From the NCBI GenBank assembly GCA_030374765.1, contig JARGXX010000001.1:1860001-1924000 (forward strand): DNA of 64,000 bases, written 5' to 3'. Positions 31,615 through 41,789 of the stretch are shown here, in pieces; position 1 is the first letter of the stretch, and every line of letters starts with the position of its first letter. Both the position numbers and the translations under genes were made by a program. This stretch comes from Agarophyton chilense. Lineage: Eukaryota; Rhodophyta; Florideophyceae; Gracilariales; Gracilariaceae. Below the pieces are notes generated by a model that saw nothing but the letters and a program-made list of their open reading frames with translations, searched no databases and had not been told where the DNA came from.

Positions 31615-34600
31615 TTATCCCTCTTGGGCGTTTACCAGCGTGGCTGGGAGTGCGGTCCCCGCAAGGCGGTGGTATCGCATTACCGCGGAGCGCGGGAGGT
31701 GCTCGATGGGCTCCGGGGTGTCCCACTCCGGCCCGTATCCGTACCAGCGGGTCCGGTACTGGAGCACCCCGTGCTCATCGTAGCCATGTCCGACGATTCG
31801 GTCGAGGACGTACTCCTGCACGTAAACTTGCCGGCCTTGCCGGGTGGTGGTGACCCGAGCCTCAGCGCCGCGTGGTGCTGGGCTCGTCGGCGCCTGTTCC
31901 GGGTCACCCGGTTTGTCATTCCGCCCTGCGGTTGTTGCCGGGTTGCCGGGGCTGCCGTACCGCTTCGCGGAAGTTGCCGGCGCGGCCGGGTTGTGTTTCC
32001 GCTGGGCGTTAGGGGCTTCCCTGAAGTCCGCTCTTACCGCGAGTTTGCGGGGGTCCTTCCGTCTTGGTGACGGTTCGCCGGAGGCCTCCGCTTGATTTGC
32101 GGCATGCGGCGTTCCCATTGGTGGGCAGTTTCCGCTGTGCGGTGCGCCGTGGGCGGTGAGTGGTTCACCGTCCTGGCGATCCGCCTCCGCGGGGTGGCTG
32201 TCAGCCAATGACCGGGATGCCGGGTGCCCATTTGTCCGATCTCCCGCCCGGGTCACGTGACCTTGAGGACGGGTGGTCGGACCGTCGCGGACGGTTGGCT
32301 CCGATTGTTCGGCAAGGGGGGCGGTTTTCGACTTGTCGTCGCGCCCCTTTTCCCCCATGGGGTTCGTACCGTTCTCAACGGAGTGGTTCGCTAGACCTGC
32401 TTGCGCAGCGCCCGCCGGAGTTCCGGTATCGACCTAAACGCTCGGTGTGCGACCGCGAATGCGCGGGGAGCCCTCAGTTGCTTCCACGCGATGCGGAGCG
32501 TCCGTAGGGTCTCGCTTCCCGGCTTCGTGTCTTCGAGCGCCTTGGTTCCCCTTGCGGGGTTGCGTGGCGGTCGGGTTGACCGCCGCGTCCCGCAGGAGCG
32601 GATTGGCGTCCTGTGGCGATGCCGGTTGCCCGCTCGGGGGCCTTGCCCGGGGTGTCCGGTTAAACTTCCGTTGCGACGGCGATGCTTCCGCGATTGAGCG
32701 GGTCCCCTCCCCCTCCTTAGACGGAGCGACGGGTGATGGTGGGCTAACCGCATGGCGGGTATAGATACCGCTGCGCGGCGCCCGTAAGGGTAGCTGGCCG
32801 CGAGGGCCAGGTGTTTCCGGCATTGCCGGTGGTTCCGATAAAGTCGGTATATCGGAGAGACCCCATGAGGGGTGCGGTACCACGGCGGGGCGTGGTGCCA
32901 CCGTTGTACCCGTGGTATCTGAGGCCGTTTCGACGGGGGCTGATGCGTTTTCCGCCAGCGGCGGTGGGGCGGCTACGATGCGGTCTTGTGAAAGACGTTC
33001 GTGGTCGCCGTTCTTGTCCACCACAACGGTGCCGGGGAGGGAGGACACGACCCGGAACGGACCTTCAGTGACAGGCGAGAGCTTGTGACGCTTGTCGGTC
33101 CGGGGGTTGTAGTACTCCCGGCGAACGAACACGTAGGTTCCCGGCTTGGGCGGTGCCGGTAGTGGTCCGCGTAAGCGGTTATCAAAATCCCGCTTGTAGG
33201 CGGCCTGGGCACGTTCCATGGACTTCCGGGCGACCGGTACGAGCTTGGTAAGCCAGTTCTTCCACTTGAGGCGGTATTGACCCACGGATGGGAAAGAGTT
33301 GACCCTGTGTTGGGGTTCGACCGCCACTGGCGGGGGTGTCCTGGAGAGCACAAGCTCGAAGGGAGTCAGACCGGTTGTCCGGTGAACCTGCGTGTTGTAG
33401 GCGTAGGTGATAGCATCAGAATAAATGTCCCACGTCATTGGGTGATCGGATATGTAGGAGCGTAGCGACGCAAGTAGGGTGCGATTGAAGCGTTCCACCT
33501 GCCCGTTTGTTTGCGGGTGGTAGGTGGTAGTAAACAGGTTCTTGACGTCGAGGATGCGGCAGACGTCCTGAAAGAACTTAGAGGCGAACTGCTTACTGTT
33601 ATCGGATAGAACCTCTATTGGAGGGCCATAAACGAACTCCCAGTGCACAACGAAGGCATTCGCAACCGTGAAAGCGGTGATCTTCCGTAAAGGTACGGTG
33701 CGCACCAGTTTCGAAAAGCGGTCAGTGATAACCAAGAGGAACTTGTTTCCCTTGCGCGTCTTGAGTAGAGGCCCGAGAATGTCGATTGCGACAAACTCGA
33801 GGGGCGCCCTTGCGGGGAAAAGCTTCATCCGTTTGGAGTGCTTCCGGAGTTTCACCCGGTTCTTTGCGCATTGGGTGCAGAACTGCACCGTAGCGTAGCA
33901 ATCAACCGCCATAGCGGGCCAATAAAAGTCCCTTCGCAGGGTTGGATAAAGTTTTCTCCCACCGGAGTGTCCCCCGAGGGTCGGGTAGTGTGAGAGGTGG
34001 AGCACCCTGGTTTGCAGGGTGTGGGGGACCACGATCTGGGATCGGTGGTCCACCGTCCGGACGAGGTAACCGATGTCGTTTACCTCGAACGGGAGGTCCT
34101 CTCCACCGTTTAGGCGGGCCCGTATGCGCGTGGAGAACGGGTCCCCGAACTGTTCTCGGATCATCTCCTCGGTGGAGATGGGTACAAAGGTCCCGGGTAC
34201 GGGTGTTTCATTCTCGCGCGCTGCGAGTAGCTCATCCATTTCCATGGTGTCTTCCCCGGTTTCGGGCCAATCCGACTCCGTCGGTTTTTCCCCTTCCAAG
34301 GTAAAGCACGGGATCTCGTCGACCTCCGGGTCGGCAAGTGCTTCACCTGTCGTATGTAATCGAGAGAGGGCGTCTGCTTGGGTGTTCTGGACACCCTTTT
34401 TGTAGACGACCTCGAAGTCGAATTCCGCTAAGCGGAGGCGCCACCGCATTAAGCGGCCAGAAGGATCTGCGATGTTCAGCAGCCACCTCAACGAGGCATG
34501 GTCCGTGTATACGGTGAAATGAACGCCCATGAGGTATGGGCGCAGAGTGGATAGCGCCCAGACCACTGCGAGGCACTCCTTCTCGGAGACCGATTAGTTG

Positions 34601-36895
34601 CGCTCGTGGACTTTCAGCGTGCGGGACCAATAGCCAATTGGTTTGCGTTCCCCCTCGGGGGTGGTTTGGAACAGTGCGCAGCCCACCTGGTGGTCGCTGG
34701 CGTCGGTGTCGATGGAGTAGGGAAGCCCAGGTTTGGGCAAGGATAGTATGGGAGCTGTCGTAACTGCCTTAATCAAGGAGCGAAAAGATTTCGACTGATC
34801 GGTGGTAAATGGCGCAAGCTTCGATGGCTGGCCCTTCCGCAGTAGCGCGTTTAGCGGAGCGGCGATATCCGAGAAACTCGGTATAAACCGTCGATAGACG
34901 TTGACCAGACCTAAAAAGGATCGGAGCTCCGTTTGAGTACGGGGCTCCTTCGCCTCGCAGAGGGACTTGATACGAACTTGTTCGATAATTAACCGTCCTG
35001 GACGGATGACGTGCCCGAGATACTTCACGGTGTCGGTGAAGAACTCGCACTTCCTCAACTTGAGGGTTATTCCTGCGTCTTGCAGTACGGTCATCACGTC
35101 CCGCACGTGGGTCAGGTGATCGTCCAGGTTTCTGGAAAAGAAAATGATGTCGTCCAAGAAGACAAGGCACGTGCGCCACTTGAAACGTGACATCAGTATG
35201 TCTATTGCCCTTTGAAAGGTGGCCGGTGCATTAGTTAAACCAAACGGCATCCGCCTGAAGCGGTAGGAACCCGAGTGGCAAACAAACGCGGTTTTGTCTC
35301 GGTCCTCTTCCCGGACTGGGACTTTCCAGTAGCCCCAGTTAGCATTCAGAGCCGTAAACACGGTAGCGTCCCCGAGCGAGTCTATACACTCGTCCATGCG
35401 CGGAATCGGGTAGGTGTCCCTCACGGTGACGGCATTGAGGCGGCGGTAGTCAACGCAAAACCGCCACGTGCCGTCAGCCTTGAGGGCCAGCACCACCGGT
35501 GAAGCCCAAGGAGATTGGGCGGGCTCGATGACTCCAGCACGGAGCATCTTGTCTACCTGAAATTCTTCCTCCTCCCGAGCTTTCAGTCCCGCCCTCTAAG
35601 GGGGTTGTGCAACCGGACGTGCGTCCGGTAGCAAGTCTATCCGATGTTCGGTTGTATTGATCTCACCCAGTGAGCCGTCCCACATTGTGGTAAACTCGCG
35701 TAGCATTCCGCGTAAGCGGTCCCGGTGTGAGACCGGTACATGACTCAGGTCCAGGTCCTCGAGGGCCTTGATCGGGTCTATCTTATCGTAGCTCGTAGGC
35801 TGTGCCCTGGTGTCAGGTGTGGGAACCGACGAGGTCGGAAATGCATCCGTCTTGACGGTTTTATCGAGCGCCAACTGCTGGGCCTCCCCAGAGGTTTCTG
35901 CACCGGATACCGGGAGACCATCCTCGGTAGAGGGAGTTATTCCGAGTACTTCGGCAGCCTTCACCTTTTTAGGGAGCATCGCGAGCGGGTGCAGCGTCAC
36001 AGACCCAATGACTTGGTTCTTTGCCAGCGTCTGGGGAGCCTTTCCCAGATTGGCAACCAACACCCTGAAAGGGGAATTCGGCGTGACTTGCACGATTCCG
36101 TTTGCAACGGTTAACTGAAATTTCTCGTAAAACGAGGGCAAGGGCTGAACAACCCAGAGACGACCGTGTTGACGGGAATTGACTGAAACCATAACCTGGC
36201 TCTCCGGGGGTATGGTGACTGACGAGGCAACGCGTAGCTTCGTAGAATCCCGGTTCGCCGGTGTGGGTTTCTGCGCAGCAGATAGAGGAACGTGTTTCTT
36301 CGATGCCCGCTTCAGCGGTTGACGAACAATGGGGACGGTCGATCCGTCCTCAAGTTCCACCTGCTTAAGGCGTGGGCGATGGCGTCGACAAACCTGTCGC
36401 AGTAGTCACATCCCAGTATAACTGGCGCGGCCAGCGAGCGGCACACAATAAAAGTTAGTTTAACCATCATCCGCCCTAGCCTCACGACCAGGTCGATCAC
36501 ACCAACCGTTTTCAACGGGTTGTTATTGGCGTCTGAGACGTCGGGTACCGTTTCAGAACGGATGAGTGACCGCAATGGCGGGGGAAAAACCGATTCCACA
36601 TTAAAGTTCGGCCCAGCACCTGTATCCAGGACAGTGAGATATCTCACCATAAACTGCCTGTGCAGACCAAGGTCAGCGTAAACCTTGTAGTTACGCTTGG
36701 CCATTACCAAGACTCTATCCGGGATTCGGTTATTTCTAATCCGTATCCACGGTCGACGCAAAACACCGAGTTGTTTAGAGTCCGCGTCTGCGGTGTCCTT
36801 CCTTGTCAGGATTTTCACCGGGGAGCAAGGCATCGGCGCCTCGGGCGTCGTCAGCCTCAACTCTGAGGACGCCTTTCCCGAAGGGGAGACTCCCT
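31615..36895 (-). pseudogene. pol: Element 1 Pol, inactivated
   Basis: Domains in order: aspartic protease (VLDTGAGPNF, about 36,610-36,630), reverse transcriptase, RNase H, integrase with an HHCC zinc site and intact catalytic residues (VAIDILG, EVLSDNSKQF, QVERFNRTL), and a C-terminal chromodomain (YVQEYVLDRIVGHGYDE to EWDTPEPIEHL, about 31,700-31,850). Lesions: a frame change near 36,360; TAG at 35,596-35,598 where element 3 has Tyr; TAA at 34,594-34,596, again at a Tyr position; and a frame change between 32,434 and 32,358. In the reverse transcriptase the first catalytic Asp is Asn (ALNAN instead of TLDAN, near 35,346), and the second motif is FLDD rather than YLDD. So this copy cannot reverse-transcribe by itself. 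Confidence 0.88.
32708..32721 (-). other. Internal copy of the polypurine tract, element 1
   Basis: TCTAAGGAGGGGGA in element sense, inside the linker between integrase and chromodomain, where it encodes SKEGE. The same 14-mer occurs twice in element 3, and 13 of its bases occur in element 3's true 3' polypurine tract. Confidence 0.55.
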
Positions 36896-39007
36896 CTATT
36901 CTTTTCCCTGTACAGGGTCCTGGTCGGGCGAAGGCCCGACTTCCTCGGCAACGAGTGCATGATTCCGTTGCACGGTAGCTACCGCAGGAGCGGGTTGAGA
37001 TCCACCAGCGTGGTTTGGTGCTGGTGCGGCGCGTGCCAGCTGAGCCGGTTTGTACCGAGAATTCGGAGTGTGAGCCAATGCGTTGGGGAAGTCCGTCTTC
37101 GCGCGGAGATATGACGTGAGTGACACGGAGCCCTTCTCCTGCGGGGAGAGGGCTTCGTAATTATGCACCACTCGCGCCATATCGCGTAGCGATAAAAGGC
37201 ATTGCGGGGAGATGTGCCCGCGCTCGTAGCACAAGTGGCACACCAACGTCACTCCCGCGTTTCGCGGTACGGAATTCCGAGCATCGGTGTATCTTCCAGG
37301 TTCCCGGTTTCCAACCCATCCAGGGCGCTGACTTCGTGTCATTCCGTTCGAGTACGGCATACGGGGGGCCGGAGTGCGGCGGTCATTAAGATAAAAGACC
37401 TGCCCGTTCTCCGTGTCCCTTGTGGTTGAGTCAGCCGAGCCATCCGTCGTAGACGGTAATTCCGTTGTCGGAATAGATAAACCATCGTGATGGATGACAT
37501 TCATATTGTCATAACCCTGTTTGGGGATGCCATCCGTCGCAAATGACGGTGAAGAAGAGTCCGACTCAAGCAGCAAAGCCTTAGCGGCCTTCGACCGGGT
37601 TCCCAGATTGCGTGCACGTAGTGCATCTCCCTCTGCGCGGGCAAACTGTACGAGTTCAAGGTAGGTCACCTTCGGGTCTTGTTCCCTGTAACGGGCGACA
37701 AGAGTCTTGATGGCTGGATCCAAGCCATCAATGAACATCGTAAAGCGTTCCCCAGCGGGGTATACATTACCACAACGGTGGAAAGCCTTATTCAGGCGTA
37801 CCGAGTAATCGGTCTCGAGCTCGCCGGAGCGTTGTCGAGTTTCTCGCAAAGCGAGTATTGCCGCTTGTATCGCGGAGTTGGTTGCGTAGGAACGCAGGAG
37901 GTACTGCACGGCCTCGGGCCAGCAGGTCACAGCTCCTTCGGAGGCTCGCGACGAGCCCCGAACCGACAAAAACTGATCTTCAGCGACACCCCGTAGAAAG
38001 TAGGGTAGCGCCACGTAGGCTTGACCTTCGTTCATTCCGAGTATAATGGCTTCCGCTACAAAGCGGTGTAGGAAATCCAAGACCAGAATTGGATCATCCC
38101 CAGTAAACGACTGGTTACGAAGTGTAAGCTGCATCCGCTTGATGCAGTCTTTCACTTTACCCGTGTCACGCGGTGTCCGGCCTAAATAGGAATCTTCTAG
38201 CCGGTAATACCGGTAGGACAGGAGTTTCCTGTACAGAGAGTTGGTGGGCTTCAAGAGTTTGAGGCCCGGATGTCGCCGACCCTTGGGGCGCGACAGGATG
38301 GCCCCGTAGGTGGCAGAGGACTGCTTTGAGCGGGAAGAGCGCCCATAACGATCCTGTGGGTCATCGCTCACCGACGAATCGGAACTCTCCGAGTCACTCG
38401 GTTTACCGTCCGACTCAGATGCTGAGTCGGACGGGTGTCCGTGCTTACGGTTAGAATCCCGGTTCTTCCGGCTCTTCCGGTTCCGCGACTGGGTCTCTCG
38501 ATGAGAGAAACCCGGTCTAGCCCCGTTCGCGGGCGAGGTTAACGTCCTCTCGACCGACTCAAGTTGGCTTCGGAGACGCTCGAAGCGATTCTTCATACCT
38601 TCTGCGAAGAAAGACGGAGCGCCAAAACACTCGAGTAGTGTATTGACGTCCGACCGCAATACGCGGTTATCCTCGGCTAACTCACTTGGAGGGGGGTTAG
38701 CGAGGCTTCCTCGTAAAGAGGTGAACTCCCTCGAGAGGGTATTGTGAGCAGCTCGCAGGGAGCGGAGCTGCTCTTCCAAGCGTACAATCCGCGCTTGGTC
38801 GACCAACCGCGGAGGCGGAGAAACCACCGTTGCGACGGTCGTTAGCCCGGAATCGGGCTGCAGGTCTTCAGTGCCGGTGACCGGTATCTCCCGGGAATCC
38901 GGTGTTGGAGCCAGGGCCTGTGGAACATCAGTGCCCCTGGCATCACCACTTTGGCTGGAACGGCTGCGTCTTGCAGAAGGCTCCATGCTAGGCGGTTTCC
39001 TTGGCAT
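36896..39007 (-). CDS. gag: Element 1 Gag polyprotein
   Basis: 703 residues from the ATG at 39,007; the frame is open into the LTR without a better start. It has a basic and Ser-rich N-terminus, a heptad-like stretch (LEEQLRSLRAAHNTLSREF) at about 75-105, an Arg/Ser-rich middle, a capsid-like helical domain at about 300-500 (VLDFLHRFVAEAIILGMNEG) and one CCHC zinc knuckle at about 630, CHLCYERGHISPQC, spaced CX2CX4HX4C. Gag forms the particle and binds the RNA. It is the only intact large gene of this element. Just before its TAG stop is a slippery sequence leading into the protease frame. Confidence 0.9.
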   Translation of the reverse strand: MPRKPPSMEPSARRSRSSQSGDARGTDVPQALAPTPDSREIPVTGTEDLQPDSGLTTVATVVSPPPRLVDQARIVRLEEQLRSLRAAHNTLSREFTSLRGSLANPPPSELAEDNRVLRSDVNTLLECFGAPSFFAEGMKNRFERLRSQLESVERTLTSPANGARPGFSHRETQSRNRKSRKNRDSNRKHGHPSDSASESDGKPSDSESSDSSVSDDPQDRYGRSSRSKQSSATYGAILSRPKGRRHPGLKLLKPTNSLYRKLLSYRYYRLEDSYLGRTPRDTGKVKDCIKRMQLTLRNQSFTGDDPILVLDFLHRFVAEAIILGMNEGQAYVALPYFLRGVAEDQFLSVRGSSRASEGAVTCWPEAVQYLLRSYATNSAIQAAILALRETRQRSGELETDYSVRLNKAFHRCGNVYPAGERFTMFIDGLDPAIKTLVARYREQDPKVTYLELVQFARAEGDALRARNLGTRSKAAKALLLESDSSSPSFATDGIPKQGYDNMNVIHHDGLSIPTTELPSTTDGSADSTTRDTENGQVFYLNDRRTPAPRMPYSNGMTRSQRPGWVGNREPGRYTDARNSVPRNAGVTLVCHLCYERGHISPQCLLSLRDMARVVHNYEALSPQEKGSVSLTSYLRAKTDFPNALAHTPNSRYKPAQLARAAPAPNHAGGSQPAPAVATVQRNHALVAEEVGPSPDQDPVQGKE
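36902..36908 (-). promoter_or_regulatory. Candidate -1 ribosomal frameshift site GGGAAAA
   Basis: In element sense the codons are CAG GGA AAA GAA TAG, so the heptamer G GGA AAA fits the X XXY YYZ rule in the gag frame three bases before the GAA and the stop. Slipping back one base leads straight into the protease frame without a stop. A GGGA/TCCC stem and a CCTTCGGG turn follow. Confidence 0.6.
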
Positions 39008-39109
39008 TGGCCACACCGTCTCGACGGAAGAATAGAAAGCAAACCGGTGAGACCGGAGAAAACCCGTTAAACGGAAAACAACCTCAGAGAGGACACAAGC
39101 GGTCTTGAC

Positions 39110-39126
39110 TTCTAAGTCGGGAGACC
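39110..39126 (-). other. Primer-binding site of element 1
   Basis: In element sense GGTCTCCCGACTTAGAA lies 4 nt inside the 5' LTR. It matches the site of element 2 (GGTCTCACGACTTAGAA) at 16 of 17 bases, so both probably use the same tRNA primer. The leading T of a normal TGG start is C here. Confidence 0.6.
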
Positions 39127-39130
39127 GATT

Positions 39131-39982
39131 TGTAGGACATTGCCCCAAGGGGGAAAACCTACGAAGACGTCCGGATCTTCCTCTCACGAGGTAACCGGCG
39201 CGGTAGAGCCCTCCCAGGGATTGGCGCGCAATGCCGGGTGTAAGCCGGAGCCGAACCGTCGCGACGGGCGCAGGGAGGCTGAAAGAAGCCGAGAATATCC
39301 GCGTAATGCGGTGCTTGCGTATCCTCTGAGGAGGCAAAACCCACGAGAGTGGCGAGCACGACAGGTGTCAGTGCGAGCCGCAAGAGCGGGAATTGCCCAA
39401 TGAAGGGGAGGAAAAGGGGAGGAAAAGGGGAGAAAAATGGGAACGGAGACAAGAGGGCGAGGTTGACCACGAGTCGCAAGAGGGGACTCGGGAATAGCCG
39501 GCACTGCCAGGTGTAGCAAACCGTATACACGGGCGGAACCACGAAAGTGGGAATAGATACCCAACACACGAAGGCTGCTTGAACGTCCAAGGGAGTTGGG
39601 AAGCCGTGCACCACGGGAAATCCCTCCGTAAGGAGTTGTATATCCGCGCAGGCGGTTCGACCCCGAGCCAAGATCTGGAAGACCAAGATCACCCTTGTTG
39701 GGCAGACTTTACTGGACCGGCGGCCGCGAGGCCGGCGGCCTAAGTACTGTAGTCACCGTAGAATAGAATAAATAAAGTCTATCCTAAATAGCTAAATGTC
39801 CGTCTAACAAAAGGGGCCAATCTGGCGGCCACGTGTATGGCACCCGGTCCCGCCGGTGCATCACCGGCGTTCCGGCCATCGCCGTAAATACGGATTACTC
39901 CTACTCATAACGAGGTTGCACGCCGGAGGCTCCGGAAAAAACTTAAGTCCCCAAAAACCTCCCTGGAGGACGTTGCTCTTCA
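39131..39982 (-). repeat. 5' LTR of element 1 (852 bp)
   Basis: Right-hand copy, upstream in element sense, followed by the primer-binding site. It should contain the promoter for genomic RNA, but I cannot place the start site. Confidence 0.95.
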
Positions 39983-39987
39983 CACTT
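39983..39987. repeat. Target-site duplication, right copy (CACTT)
   Basis: Partner of 30,476-30,480. Collapsing the two copies restores the frame of the interrupted minus-strand gene. Confidence 0.93.
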
Positions 39988-40539
39988 CATCGGCATCAAC
40001 TTTCGCTCCAGTTTCTGGGAAGCACAAATCGTTGGCGTCATGGCTGTTAGTCACACTGAGAGCGTTAGTAGCTCGCGTTTTTTTGCCCCCCATCATAGGA
40101 GCTGCTGCGAGAATTGGGCATAACCCCCCTTCCAACAGCGACATTTGCGCGTTTTCGACGAGGTGGTGGCGGCGGGGCGACAAGATGTGCTCGAGAAACG
40201 CCGGTTGTAAGCCGTGTAGGCGGGGACAGTGGCATGGTTTCTGCGTGTGTCCAACTTGCGGATAGTCTGCTGTCTGTGAAAATGTCATCCTGACTGCGTT
40301 TGTCGCTCTCAGTGTGATCGTCGTCATGACGGTGATGGCCATCATGAGGTTCTTGCCTGTTATGTGGGTGATCACCGTCGTTAAGATGATGGTCATCAGA
40401 AGGGCGACGATCATAGCAGTTTTCAGTACGATGGTTTTTGGGCATCGCTGATTGGCCTAGATGGTGTGTTGTTCTGAGCGTTTCTGTACACCCAAGAGGG
40501 AAAGGAACTACCCCTTGGATGTCTCAGACGTGTGTGTGG

Positions 40540-41100
40540 GGTCAATAATTGACGCAAAAAGGGGCAGAGAGAAAGAGGTTAAAGATGTTACTCGGATGAA
40601 GGTGAGGTGACGGTGAAGGTAAGATGAGGGTAAAGATGGGGTGATGCAGACGATTGCTTGAAGGTAAGCTGAGAAAAGAGAGTGCGTTAGGCTGAAGAGA
40701 AGGACAGGGTGAAGCTGAATGTATCACTGAGGATTTGTTGACGTTAAAGCTGAGAACAGACCGTGACGCTAAGGATTGGGTGACGCTGAGAGTAACGGTG
40801 ACTGCGACGCTGAGGACGGGGTGAGGATGCGTCGAGGATGTGGCACTGAAGATGGGGTGATGAAATAGTTTAGGAGAGGGAGAGTGATGCTGAAGATAGG
40901 GTGAGGTTGAAGGTAAAGTTGGCTGAAAATGAGGGTGACGACGACGCTGCGGGCGGAGGTGAGGAGATGGTTATGGTGAACTCGGTGGTGAGAGGTGGGA
41001 GAGGGTGAGAGCGACACTGAGGATTCGATGGAGATGGATTTGAGGATGTGGTGATAGTGGCAATTATGGTGCGATTGAGGAGAGGGAACAAGGTGAGAGT
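40540..41100. repeat. Degenerate G/A/T-rich minisatellite-like tract
   Basis: The plus strand is almost free of C and built from loose variants of a GATGGGGTGATGCTGA-type unit about 20-24 nt long (for example ...GAAGATGGGGTGATG and ...GAAGATAGGGTGAGG). Strand asymmetry is strong. It reads open on the minus strand as Pro/Ser/His-rich sequence, which I take as composition and not a gene. Confidence 0.6.
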
Positions 41101-41305
41101 GAATGTGAGGAGTATGCGAGTGATCTGCTAGAAGAGGAAAACAAAAATGGTTTCCAATCCAGAACTTGTCCTTGTTGCGAAGTTTGTACCTGTGGAATCG
41201 AGATCGGAAGCTTTTGAATCCCGATTCCATACTTTATTTCATGTCTCATATCATTCGAGACTTGCAGAAGTGGGTGCTGCAAGTCCCACAAATATGAGAT
41301 GGCAA

Positions 41306-41363
41306 AGATAAAATATGGTTGACGTGCATTATATATGGCCGCCATCAATACCATATTTTATCT
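41306..41363. repeat. Perfect 14-bp inverted repeat (hairpin)
   Basis: AGATAAAATATGGT at 41,306-41,319 and its exact complement at 41,350-41,363, separated by 30 bp. It lies just outside the DNA transposon and may be a small MITE or junction relic. Confidence 0.7.
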
Positions 41364-41537
41364 CCATACCAAACTAATTTTTGTTGGAACAACCCTCAGT
41401 GTGATACAAGTCAGTACAGAAAGCACATCTTCTGAAAGCTATTTGAAACAATATTCCAACCATGCCAAAAACTTTTCAAAAGCTAAACTTCACGAGTTGT
41501 GTATAAAACAACCTCCAATGTCACCCAAAATGCCGCT

Positions 41538-41559
41538 ATTGATCACTATATTGATCAAT
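41538..41559. repeat. Left outer palindromic terminal motif
   Basis: ATTGATCA, 6-nt spacer, TGATCAAT. Partner of 45,454-45,475. Probably a transposase binding site. Confidence 0.65.
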
Positions 41560-41591
41560 ACAAAATTTTGTCATTTTGCTGAAACACTGCT

Positions 41592-41612
41592 ATTGATCAG
41601 AAAAGTGATCAA
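41592..41612. repeat. Left inner palindromic motif
   Basis: ATTGATCA, 5-nt spacer, TGATCAA; a second, less symmetric copy 54 bp inside the outer one. Confidence 0.6.
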
Positions 41613-41789
41613 AAGACCCCAATTATGACGCTTTTTGCCGGCGTTGTGCAGCAGGCATTAAAGGATTGCCGAAAAAAACGTTACTGCAGCTGCATTGAGT
41701 ACGTTGATAGAAACCAGCCCGAATTTCAACTTTTCAAAACGGTCAAGGGACAAATGAGTTGTGCCACTTTGACCTAAGCGAGTTTTTAG

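Larger units (their letters stand above)
30481..39982 (-). mobile_element. Element 1: complete Ty3/gypsy chromovirus with target duplication
   Basis: 9,502 bp bounded by direct repeats beginning TGTAGGACA and ending GCTCTTCA, i.e. TG..CA. It is flanked by the perfect 5-bp duplication CACTT (30,476-30,480 and 39,983-39,987). Gene order on the minus strand is gag, protease, reverse transcriptase, RNase H, integrase, chromodomain, the order of Ty3/gypsy chromoviruses. By eye the two LTRs differ at only about 15 positions plus small indels in about 840 bp, so the insertion is young. Gag is intact and pol is not. It sits inside another decayed gene. Confidence 0.95.
29331..40445 (-). pseudogene. 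Decayed gene split by a retrotransposon (possible second Harbinger ORF)
   Basis: The gene reads from ATG 40,445 to 39,983, then is interrupted by element 1 and continues from 30,480 to 29,331, about 537 codons in all. With the retrotransposon and one copy of its 5-bp duplication removed, the frame crosses the junction exactly (...VDADEV then LDVFPQRR...). Other lesions are a frame change at a G6/A7 run (about 40,073-40,090), TGA stops at 30,206-30,208 and 29,930-29,932, and a frame change near 29,750. The N-terminus is His/Asp-rich. Later parts include FNGNDSVSYMHCVFYNHP. It faces the Harbinger-like transposase, and such elements usually have a second, Myb/SANT-like protein, so I infer that role without recognising the domain. 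Confidence 0.55.

Noticed and set aside
31555-32764. Several plus-strand frames over the chromodomain end of element 1
   Set aside because: They are GC-rich shadows of the minus-strand pol; unlike elements 2 and 3 they do not start after the polypurine tract.
27800-40600. Terminal inverted repeats for the Harbinger-like element
   Set aside because: Only a 9-nt match (GCGTCAATA/GCGTCAATT-type) was seen between the flanks, too short to claim.
40540-41100. CRISPR-like or satellite array
   Set aside because: Units vary in length and sequence and there are no constant repeats with unique spacers.
40769-41230. 153-codon minus-strand frame rich in Ser, Pro, His
   Set aside because: It is the complement of a C-poor repeat tract, so openness follows from composition.
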